From: an uncultured Collinsella sp.
GTDB taxonomy: Bacteria; Actinomycetota; Coriobacteriia; Coriobacteriales; Coriobacteriaceae
Assembly (NCBI GenBank): GCA_934630735.1
Contig: CAKTWK010000005.1
Span: 1-64,000, forward strand
Length of the DNA stretch: 64,000 nt
Reading direction: 5' to 3'
Position 1 is the first letter of the stretch. Every line of letters starts with the position of its first letter. Shown here one piece after another: positions 7,074 through 14,307 of this stretch. A model generated the notes under the pieces. That model saw only the letters and a list, made by a program, of their open reading frames with translations. It was not told the origin of the DNA and ran no database searches. A program made the translations under genes and the position numbers.

Positions 7074-8840
7074 CTACGAGCGTTTGCGGCTCGCCATGGC
7101 GCCTACGGCGATGGCGGCTGTTCCCGCAAGGGCGGCCGCCACGATTGCCGCACCCGAGGCGTCGCCGGTCGCTGCGAGCGCGCCGGTGGCCTTAGCCTTC
7201 GTGGTTGCAACCGCAACGGTCTTGGTCGTCTTTGCGCCCTCGGGCTTGGGATCCTGCTTGGACTCCGCGGGCTTGGTCTCGTCGGGCTTGGGGTCTTCCG
7301 GCTTGGCTACCTCGGGAGGTGCGATGGTCGTGCTTTTGGCGACTGCTTTGATATAGAGGGAGTCGACCGTGGCGTCGCCCGTGCCGATGGCTTGGCCTGC
7401 CTCGTAGATGCCGTCACGGAGCTTGCGATAGCCAATGACCTTGCCGCCTTCGGGCGTCTGGATGGCGGCGTTCTCAATCTTGATGGTGCCGATTGTCTTG
7501 CCGTCAGCGCTCATGGCACGGGCAAAGATTGCCGCTGTATCTCCTTCGGCCGTTACCTTGCTGCGGATGATCGAGATGACTGCGGGTGTGACGCCCTCGC
7601 TGGTCTGGGCGATGATGCCGATGTTCTCGCCTTGGGGTTCGCGCCTCGTCTCGCCATCTTGGTTTTCGCTGTAGGGGATGGGGCCGTCGCCGTTCTCGAC
7701 ATAGCGGGCTATGGCCTTGACAACGGAGTCGCTGATGTAGATGTGGCCGCCCTTCTCGTTGGGTCGATCGTTTCTGGTGGAGAATGCAGCCGAAACCTCG
7801 CCTTCCGCAAACGCGTCCACGATGGAACCGTTCTTGATGTCGATGTCGCCCCCGTCAGTGATGAGGGCGATGGCCTGGCCGCCGCTCGCGCTGGTACGGA
7901 CCGTCACGGTCGCGTGATCGAGCGTAACGCCCTTGTGGGCATAGACGCCATATTCAACACCGCTTGCGTCAAGGGAGGCGTTCGTGACCGCGAGACTGCC
8001 CTCAGTGTCGACGGCAAGATATCCCTCGGCGTTTGCCTTGACCTGGCTGCCGTCCGAGATGTTGATATTGCCGCCGCTCCAAAGGGCCCCACCATCGGCT
8101 GAGCTTGCCTCGACCGTCCCGTCACCCTTGATGGTGAGGTTCTTGTCGGCTCCAATACCCTTGTCCTTGGTAGCCCTGGCGGTGACGGCTCCGCTGTCGT
8201 CAATCGTGATATTGCCGTTTGCCCTGATGCCATCCGATGCACCCGTGGCGTTGACGTTGCCCGAACCTTTGATAGCGAGATCACCTCCGGCATTGATGGC
8301 ATCAAACCCAGTGCTCGTGGCGTTGACGGATCCGGCTCCGTCGATGTTGATATTACCCGTGGAGAGGATAGCGTCCTCAGTAGATGTCACGCTGAGCGTG
8401 CTGCCCGCGTCGCCTTGGATATTGAGCTCGGCATTCTCGTTAGTGCCATGAGAAACGTTGATGCTTTCGATCCATTCGGCAGTGACGATGTTGGTTCCCG
8501 AGTAATTCACGTTGAGCTTGCCTGCGGCCTGGATCTCGCCGCCGTTATAGTTGTTGAGCTTCAAGTCGTCGGCGCCGTCCCACGACCAGGTACCGGCCTC
8601 GTCGCTCGCCGCGGTGTTGTACTTGTTGCCGCCGACCTTGACCCATTCCGCTGCGAGCGAGACGCTCGGCATGAGCAGCGAGCTCACCGTGAGCGCGCAC
8701 ACGGTGCCCGCGACGATGCGGCGCGTCACGCGGCGCCAGCTGCCGTGCGCGAGTCCTATGCGACGGCGAACGTCGGGTTCGGCAACATGGGTTCCGGCGG
8801 TAGCGTCATTGCGTTTGGAGGTCGTGAACAAGGCTGCCAT
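7074..8840 (-). CDS. Cell-wall-anchored beta-helix surface protein (Cthe_2159-like, LAATG)
   Basis: 588 residues. A long basic N terminus (about 1-42) precedes a hydrophobic signal segment VAGTVCALTVSSLLMPSVSLAAEW. The body (about 100-330) is built of short repeats of the form NINIDGAGSVNATS / NLTIKGDGTVEASS, the rhythm of Cthe_2159-type right-handed beta-helix domains known to bind acidic polysaccharide. After a Pro/Lys/Glu linker comes LAATGD, a hydrophobic stretch and RKRS: a class E sortase (LAXTG) sorting signal. Start chosen at ATG 8840, with GGGAG six bases ahead. It is the downstream member of a tandem duplication with 9112-10884. Adhesion or carbohydrate binding is inferred. Confidence 0.8.
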   Translation of the reverse strand: MAALFTTSKRNDATAGTHVAEPDVRRRIGLAHGSWRRVTRRIVAGTVCALTVSSLLMPSVSLAAEWVKVGGNKYNTAASDEAGTWSWDGADDLKLNNYNGGEIQAAGKLNVNYSGTNIVTAEWIESINVSHGTNENAELNIQGDAGSTLSVTSTEDAILSTGNINIDGAGSVNATSTGFDAINAGGDLAIKGSGNVNATGASDGIRANGNITIDDSGAVTARATKDKGIGADKNLTIKGDGTVEASSADGGALWSGGNINISDGSQVKANAEGYLAVDTEGSLAVTNASLDASGVEYGVYAHKGVTLDHATVTVRTSASGGQAIALITDGGDIDIKNGSIVDAFAEGEVSAAFSTRNDRPNEKGGHIYISDSVVKAIARYVENGDGPIPYSENQDGETRREPQGENIGIIAQTSEGVTPAVISIIRSKVTAEGDTAAIFARAMSADGKTIGTIKIENAAIQTPEGGKVIGYRKLRDGIYEAGQAIGTGDATVDSLYIKAVAKSTTIAPPEVAKPEDPKPDETKPAESKQDPKPEGAKTTKTVAVATTKAKATGALAATGDASGAAIVAAALAGTAAIAVGAMASRKRS

Positions 8841-8979
8841 GGTTGCTCCCGTTCTCATAGGGCCTATACGACTAGATTCAGCGTATCTGCTGGATGTTGC
8901 CGGCGGTAGTGCCGTTTGGAGGGCAAAATGGCCAAAATGGGGGAGAAATAGGCCGCACGTCGGCGCGGGGACCGACGCT

Positions 8980-9018
8980 AAAAGAAAAGCGCGGGGCCGC
9001 ATGGCGACTCCGCGCTTT
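8980..9018 (-). terminator. Terminator after the upstream surface-protein gene
   Basis: Minus strand AAAGCGCGG...CCGCGCTTTT then CTTTT. Its sequence matches the terminator at 11024-11065 after the purine permease, because this whole block is a duplicate of that region. Confidence 0.8.
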
Positions 9019-9044
9019 ATTGTTCAGCTTTTGCAGCCTTGCCC

Positions 9045-9089
9045 TCACGCTACGAAGAAGTAGACGAGGAGGGCAAGGGCCGCGACCCA
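9045..9089 (-). pseudogene. Duplicated C-terminal tail of the purine permease
   Basis: The minus strand reads W-V-A-A-L-A-L-L-V-Y-F-F-V-A-stop, matching the last 14 residues of the permease encoded at 11092-12405 (WIAALAFLVYFFVA) with two changes. Homology stops abruptly before this tryptophan. It is a relic showing that the tandem duplication unit included the permease 3' end, its terminator and the surface-protein gene. Confidence 0.88.
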
Positions 9090-9111
9090 CCCGTCCTGTG
9101 CGAAAAAGTGT

Positions 9112-10884
9112 TTACGAGCGTTTGCGACTCGCCAGGGCGCCTGTGACGATAGCGGCCGTTCCTACAAGGGCGGTCGCTATGATGGCCGCGCTCGAGGTGT
9201 CGCCGGTTGCGGCGAGGATGCCGGTGGTTTTGGCTCCCGCGGTTGCAGCCGCAGCGGTCTTGGTCGTCTTCGTGCCCTCGGACTTGGAACCCGGCTTGGT
9301 CTCGCCGGGCTTTTCCTCGGGTTTGGTCTCTTCGGGAGGCGCGATGAGCGTGCGCTTGGCGACTGTTTCGTTGTAGGGGGAGTCGATCACGTCGTCGCCC
9401 GTGCCGATGGTTTGACCCGCCTCGTAGACGATGCCGTCGCTGAGTTCTTCCTTGTTGCGATAGTTAATGACCTTGCCGCCTGCGGGCGTCTGGATGGTGA
9501 CGCCTTCGATCTCGATGGTGCCGATAGCCTTGCCGTCCTCACTCATGGCAAGGGCGAAGATTGCCGCAGTGTCTCCCTCGGCCGTGACCTTGCTACGGAC
9601 GATCGAGATGGTTGCGGGCGTGATGCCCTCGTTGGTCCGGGCAAAGATTCCAATGTTCACGCCTCGGGGCTCAGGGATGATCTCGCCATCCTGGCCTGCG
9701 CTGTAGTGGTCGGGGCCGTCACCGCCGGTCTCGGCATAGCGGGCTATGGCCTTGACAACGGAGTCGCTGATATAGATGTGGCCACCCGCTTCGTTGGGGT
9801 TGTAGTTTCTGGTGGAAATTGCGGTCGAGAATTGGTCTTCTGCGAACGCATCCACAGTCGAGCCGTTCTTGATGACGATGTCGTCCTCGTCGGTGAAGAG
9901 GGCGCTGGCTTCACCGCTCCCTGCACTTGCACGGACCGTCACGGTTGCGCCATCGATTGTGATGCCCTTGTAGGTATAGACGCAATATCCAACACCGTTT
10001 GCGTTAAGGGAGGCGTTCGTGACGGTAAGGCTGCCATAGGTCTTGACGGCATTGTCTTTCTGGGAGACCGCCTTGACCTGGCTGCCGCCCGAAATCTCGA
10101 TGTTGCCGTCGGCCCAAATTGCCTCGTCCTTAGTGGAACTCGCCTCGACCGTGCCACCGCCCTTGATAGTGAGGTTCTCGAGAGCTTGGATACCCTCATC
10201 CCTTGTGGCCTTAGCAGTGACGGTTCCGCTGTTGTCGATCGTGATATTGCCGTCCGCCCTGATGGCATCCGAGGCGCCCGTGGCGTTGACGGTGCCCGAA
10301 CCCTTGATGGTGATGTCTCTACCGGCATCAATGGCGTCAGACTTGGTGCTCGTGGCGTTGACGGTGCCGGCTCCGTCGATGTTGATGTCTCCGTCGGAGG
10401 TGATGGTGTCCCTAGACGACGTCACGCTGAGCGTGTCGGATGCACCGCCCTGGATGTTAAGCTCGGCGCTCTCAGCATTGCCATCCTCAACCGAGATGCC
10501 GTGGCCGTCGCCGTTGGTGACGGTGTTGTTTCCCGAGTAATTGACGTTGAGCTTGCCCGCAGCCTTGATTGCACCGCCGTCATAGCCGTTGAGCTTCATG
10601 TCATCGGCGCCATCCCATGACCAGGTACCGGCGGCGTCTCCCGTGGGGCCCGCGGCCGCTTCGTGGCGGACGCCGCCGACGTCCACCCACTCGGCCGCGA
10701 GCGAGACGCTCGGCATGAGCAGCGAACTTACCGTGAGCGCGCATACGGCGCCTACAACGATGCGGCGTGTCACGCGGCGCCAGCTGCCGTGTGCGAGCAG
10801 CGTGCGACGGCGCACGTCGGGCTCGACAAAATGGGCTCCAGAGGTTTTGTCATTGCGCTTGGGGGTCGTGAACAAGGCGGCCAT
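9112..10884 (-). CDS. Cell-wall-anchored beta-helix surface protein, upstream paralogue (LAATG)
   Basis: 590 residues and closely related end to end to the product of 7074-8840: same MAALFTT start, basic leader, signal segment, beta-helix repeats such as DINIDGAGTVNATS and NLTIKGGGTVEASS, charged linker and LAATGDTSSAA...RKRS sorting signal. The main differences are a longer segment after the mature N terminus (VDVGGVRHEAAAGPTGDA), the linker length and scattered substitutions in surface-facing repeat positions. The leader 10922-10985 is also shared with 8881-8945, so both copies probably have the same promoter. This copy lies next to the intact permease and is the likelier parent, but the direction of copying cannot be proved. 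Confidence 0.82.
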   Translation of the reverse strand: MAALFTTPKRNDKTSGAHFVEPDVRRRTLLAHGSWRRVTRRIVVGAVCALTVSSLLMPSVSLAAEWVDVGGVRHEAAAGPTGDAAGTWSWDGADDMKLNGYDGGAIKAAGKLNVNYSGNNTVTNGDGHGISVEDGNAESAELNIQGGASDTLSVTSSRDTITSDGDINIDGAGTVNATSTKSDAIDAGRDITIKGSGTVNATGASDAIRADGNITIDNSGTVTAKATRDEGIQALENLTIKGGGTVEASSTKDEAIWADGNIEISGGSQVKAVSQKDNAVKTYGSLTVTNASLNANGVGYCVYTYKGITIDGATVTVRASAGSGEASALFTDEDDIVIKNGSTVDAFAEDQFSTAISTRNYNPNEAGGHIYISDSVVKAIARYAETGGDGPDHYSAGQDGEIIPEPRGVNIGIFARTNEGITPATISIVRSKVTAEGDTAAIFALAMSEDGKAIGTIEIEGVTIQTPAGGKVINYRNKEELSDGIVYEAGQTIGTGDDVIDSPYNETVAKRTLIAPPEETKPEEKPGETKPGSKSEGTKTTKTAAAATAGAKTTGILAATGDTSSAAIIATALVGTAAIVTGALASRKRS

Positions 10885-11023
10885 GGTTACTCCCATCCTC
10901 ATAGGGCCTATGCGATTACGCCCAGCATATCTGCAGGATGTAGCCGGCGGTAGTGCCGTTTGGAGGGCAAAATGTCCAAAACTTGGGAAGCAATACATCA
11001 CGCGTCCGTGCGTTGCCTGGCTT

Positions 11024-11065
11024 TAAAAGCAAAGCGCGGAGCCGCTCGATGCGACTCCGCGCTTT
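11024..11065 (-). terminator. Terminator after the purine permease
   Basis: Minus strand AAAGCGCGGAGTCGC pairs with GCGGCTCCGCGCTTT, followed by a T-rich GCTTTTAAA stretch, 26 bases after the permease stop. Confidence 0.8.
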
Positions 11066-11091
11066 GGTGTTCTGCTTTGGCAGCTTTGCCG

Positions 11092-12405
11092 TTACGCTAC
11101 AAAGAAGTAGACGAGGAAGGCAAGGGCTGCGATCCACATGAGCGGCTTGATCTTGGAGGCCTCGCCCTTAAAGAGCGCGACGATCACGTAGGCGATAAAG
11201 CCCAGGCCAATGCCGGCAGAGATTGAGTAGGTAAAGGGCACGCCGGCGACGATCATGAACGCCGGGAAGCCCTGCGAGACATCGGACCAGTCGATCTCGG
11301 AGGCTTCGCTCATCATGAGGTAGCCGACGTAGACCAGGGCACCGCAGGTGGCGGCGCTGGAAACGATGGAGACGACAGGGGAGAAGAAGGCGGCGAGGAT
11401 GAACAGCACGCCGGTGGTGACGGAGGTGAGGCCCGTGCGGCCACCGTCGGCAGCGCCAGAGGTGGACTCGATGAAGGTGGTGATGGAGGAGACGCCCATG
11501 AAACCGCCCACAGCGGCGGCGGCGGAGTCGACGACCAAGATGGGGCGGATGTCCTCGACATTGCCGTCCTCGGTCAGGAACTCGCCCTGCTTGGCGACGG
11601 CCATGGCGGTGCCCATGGTGTCGAAGAAGTCGCTCATGAGCAGCGAGAAGGCAACGACGAGCAGCATCGGGTCGGTCAGGACCTTTACGATGGCCATGTT
11701 GCCATCGGCGGTGCTGGCAAACGGGGCGCCGAAGGTCGAGAAGTCGAGCGGTGCGATGAGGCCCTCGGGCGCATGGGTGACGCCCAGCGGGATACCGGCG
11801 ATAACGGCGACGATGATGCCGATGAGCAGCGAGCCCGGCACGTTACGAGAAGCCAGGGCGACCGTTACGACGATGGAGATGATGCCGACGATAAAGGTGG
11901 GGGAGGTGATGTCACCCAGACCGACGAGCGTACCGGCGCCAGCGGTGATAATGCCGGCGTCGCACAGGCCGATCATGGCGATGAACAGGCCCAGACCCAC
12001 CGAGATGGCGTGGCGCAGGACCACGGGGATGGCGTCCATGATGGCCTCGCGCAGGCCGCAAAGGACGAGCAGCAAGATGACGACACCCTCGAGGAAGATA
12101 ACGCTCATGGCCACGTGCCAGTCGCCACCGCACATGGTGGTGGCGATGCCCGCGATCATGGCGTTGATGCCCAGGCCCGAAGCGCAGGCGAGTGGGCGGT
12201 TGGCGAAGATGCCCATGCAGATGGTCATGATGCCGGCGCCCAGGCAAGTGGCGCAGGCGAGCGCTCCCGCATCGATGCCGGCGCCCGAGAGCACCGCGGG
12301 GTTGACGGCAATGATGTAGGCCATCGCCAGGAACGTTGTCAGTCCAGCGCGAAGTTCGGTCCCGATTGTGGACTTGCGCTCGCTGACGTGAAATAGTTCG
12401 TCCAT
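11092..12405 (-). CDS. Purine permease, NCS2 AzgA/PbuG-type
   Basis: 437 residues, nearly all hydrophobic. The N terminus ELRAGLTTFLAMAYIIAVNP is the AzgA/PbuG (adenine/guanine/hypoxanthine) signature, followed by ACASGLGINAMIAG. DFFDTMGTAMAVAKQ and SSITTFIESTSGAADGGRTGLTS are the conserved substrate-site segments of this branch (each read in part). It should take up purine bases with protons. ATG 12405 has AAGGAAAGGG ahead; an in-frame start 19 codons upstream lacks one. No purine riboswitch is evident in the 190-base leader. Its last 14 codons are duplicated at 9045-9089. Confidence 0.88.
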   Translation of the reverse strand: MDELFHVSERKSTIGTELRAGLTTFLAMAYIIAVNPAVLSGAGIDAGALACATCLGAGIMTICMGIFANRPLACASGLGINAMIAGIATTMCGGDWHVAMSVIFLEGVVILLLVLCGLREAIMDAIPVVLRHAISVGLGLFIAMIGLCDAGIITAGAGTLVGLGDITSPTFIVGIISIVVTVALASRNVPGSLLIGIIVAVIAGIPLGVTHAPEGLIAPLDFSTFGAPFASTADGNMAIVKVLTDPMLLVVAFSLLMSDFFDTMGTAMAVAKQGEFLTEDGNVEDIRPILVVDSAAAAVGGFMGVSSITTFIESTSGAADGGRTGLTSVTTGVLFILAAFFSPVVSIVSSAATCGALVYVGYLMMSEASEIDWSDVSQGFPAFMIVAGVPFTYSISAGIGLGFIAYVIVALFKGEASKIKPLMWIAALAFLVYFFVA

Positions 12406-12598
12406 GCATACCCTTTCCTTGTTCGGCCCCGAGTTTAGGCCGATTGACACGAACTCACTCACTATATCGCCTTTACAACCTTGCTGTTCCTCACATGTTG
12501 ATGTTCGGCGCTTTGTAGCGGACGGGCGGTATTTTCCGTATGAAAATGTGTGGGTACCGTATACTTAAGCAGTTACAACGACCCCTATGGAGGAACGT

Positions 12599-13018
12599 AT
12601 GATTAAAGAGCTCTGCCACGACGAGGCTATTCTGTCCCAGCGTTGCGAGGTCGCGACCGTCGAGGACGAGTCGGTGGCACAGGACCTGATCGATACCATC
12701 AAGTCGCTCGACGATGCCGGCTGCCTTGCCGCCAACCAGATCGGCGTCACCAAGAAGGTCTGCGTCTACCTGGACGACGCCGGCGAGCCCCACGTGCTCT
12801 ACAACCCCCGTCTGGTGTTTGGCCTGGGCGCCAGCAAGATGGAGGAGAGCTGCCTGACGCACGAGGAGATTACCAAGTCCACGCGCTACATCAAGTGCAA
12901 GGTCGCTTATGACGTGATCGTCGACGGCAAGATGCGCGAGCGCAAGCAGGACTTTGTGGGCTTCGAGGCTCAGATGATCCAGCACATGATTGACCACTGT
13001 CTCGGCAAGTTGGTCTAA
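12599..13018 (+). CDS. Peptide-deformylase-like protein with altered catalytic motif
   Basis: 139 residues with the deformylase layout: motif 1 CLAANQIGV, motif 2 EESCLTHEE (normally EGCLS) and motif 3 QHMIDHC (normally QHEIDH). The metal-binding Cys and both His remain, but the catalytic glutamate of HExxH is Met. Ordinary deformylases remove the formyl group from nascent N-formyl-methionine; this one may be inactive or have another role. The ATG at 12599 has GGAGG (12589-12593) ahead; an ATG at 12587 would overlap that site. A second homologue at 26731 keeps the glutamate. The stop is followed immediately by a structured repeat that may act as terminator. Confidence 0.8.
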   Translation: MIKELCHDEAILSQRCEVATVEDESVAQDLIDTIKSLDDAGCLAANQIGVTKKVCVYLDDAGEPHVLYNPRLVFGLGASKMEESCLTHEEITKSTRYIKCKVAYDVIVDGKMRERKQDFVGFEAQMIQHMIDHCLGKLV

Positions 13019-13021
13019 GGG

Positions 13022-13115
13022 GATCAAAGCACCGCACCTTGCCGCTCAATCGTCGCTCGCGTACCTTAAGTACGCTTCGCTCCTCTTTCGTGGCAATCTG
13101 CGGCACTTTGACTCC
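13022..13115 (+). repeat. Structured core repeat, copy 1 (possible terminator)
   Basis: Starts three bases after the deformylase-like stop. The outer strands (around 13026-13043 and 13092-13110) are roughly complementary and enclose a core, 13045-13089, that begins TCAATCGTCGCTCGCGTAC, has the mini-hairpin GCGTAC-CTTAA-GTACGC and ends TCCTCTTTC. The same core occurs at 29894-29938 inside a different outer stem. Confidence 0.7.
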
Positions 13116-13262
13116 TTAGACGACCTGCGGGGTTAACTTGGTTGAGTTTATCCTGCTTGAATAGCCCGGGCGTGACATTGTTGTCATGTCCGGGCTTTTG
13201 TGTTTAGCGCCTTTTTGTTTGGTGACAATGAACTTAGCAAGAACGTAAAGCTAGGAGGCGCT

Positions 13263-14228
13263 ATGTGCACGAGCATTCGATTTACCGATAATTCTGGCAA
13301 CATGTATCTGGGCCGCAACCTCGACTGGAGCTTTGACTACGGCCAACAGGTTCGCGTGATGCCGCGCGGGTTTCACATTCCGTATTCGTTTATCGACGAC
13401 ACGACGGCGGCACACGCGGTGATCGGTATGTGCATCGATTACAAGAACTACCCTATGTTCTTCGACTGCGGCAACGATGCGGGCCTCGCCGTGGCGGGTC
13501 TCAATTTCCCGGGTTATGCCGAGTATGCCGAGGACCCTGTCGACGGCAAGGCCAATATCGCAGCCTATGAGTTTCCCCTGTGGGTGGCAGCGACGTTCTC
13601 GACGGTCGACGAGGTCGAGGCTGCGCTGCGCGATACGGTGATTGTTGCCAAATCTGCAGGAGAGGGGCTGGGCGTGTCGCTGCTCCATTGGATTATCGGC
13701 GACAGCCAGCGCAGCATCGTGGTCGAGATGATGGCTGACGGCCTGCATGTATACGACGATCCGGTCGACACCCTTGCCAACCAGCCGACCTTCCCGTGGC
13801 ACATGGAAAACCTGCGCACCTATATCACGGCCACAAGCGATTTTCCGCAGACGGCGACATGGCGTGGCGCCGAGCTCAAGCCCTATGGAGCCGGCGCCGG
13901 CATGCGCGGCATTCCCGGCGATTGCTATTCGCCGAGCCGTTTTGTAAAGGCGGCGTACCTCAATGCCAATTACCCGCAAAAGGAGAGCGAGACCGAAAAC
14001 GTCGTCCGCATGTTCCGTTCACTCGAGGGCGTGGTGATGATTGAGGGGGCGTCCAGGATGGGCGATGGCACGTTCGAGAAGACTATCTATACCGGATGCT
14101 TTAGCGCGCGCACGGGCAATTATTACTACGCGATGTATGGGGATCCGTCGATTCGCTACGTGAGCCTGATGGATGCCGAGGGTGCGAGCCCCGATAGGCT
14201 CGTGGTTCCCGAGCCGCGTCGTTCGTAG
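13263..14228 (+). CDS. Choloylglycine hydrolase (bile salt hydrolase / penicillin V acylase family)
   Basis: 321 residues, the usual length. This Ntn-hydrolase uses Cys2 exposed after removal of Met1. The catalytic set is complete: C2, R18 and D21 in GRNLDW, N81 in GLNFPG, N173 in ANQPTF and R226 in SPSRF. Intracellular members in gut bacteria cleave the amide bond of glycine- or taurine-conjugated bile salts; penicillin V acylase or N-acyl-homoserine-lactone activity is possible in the same family. AGGAGG precedes ATG 13263. It is a single-gene unit closed by a strong terminator shared with kup. A bile-salt role is inferred from family and likely gut habitat. Confidence 0.87.
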   Translation: MCTSIRFTDNSGNMYLGRNLDWSFDYGQQVRVMPRGFHIPYSFIDDTTAAHAVIGMCIDYKNYPMFFDCGNDAGLAVAGLNFPGYAEYAEDPVDGKANIAAYEFPLWVAATFSTVDEVEAALRDTVIVAKSAGEGLGVSLLHWIIGDSQRSIVVEMMADGLHVYDDPVDTLANQPTFPWHMENLRTYITATSDFPQTATWRGAELKPYGAGAGMRGIPGDCYSPSRFVKAAYLNANYPQKESETENVVRMFRSLEGVVMIEGASRMGDGTFEKTIYTGCFSARTGNYYYAMYGDPSIRYVSLMDAEGASPDRLVVPEPRRS

Positions 14229-14252
14229 CCGTTAGCTTTACTGCAATGCAAA

Positions 14253-14286
14253 GCGGCCCTGCGTCTCCCGTGAGATGCAGGGCCGC
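14253..14286. terminator. Terminator between bile salt hydrolase and kup
   Basis: GCGGCCCTGC (14253-14262) pairs perfectly with GCAGGGCCGC (14277-14286), with a small inner CTC/GAG stem, between two convergent genes. Confidence 0.8.
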
Positions 14287-14307
14287 TGTCGTCGATTCGT
14301 GACGTCG

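Noticed and set aside
9412..10620. 402-codon open frame on the plus strand opposite the surface-protein gene
   Set aside because: Antisense to the LAATG protein; the similar frame at 6954-8102 shows the same artefact because the genes are duplicates. The composition is unlike any protein family I know.
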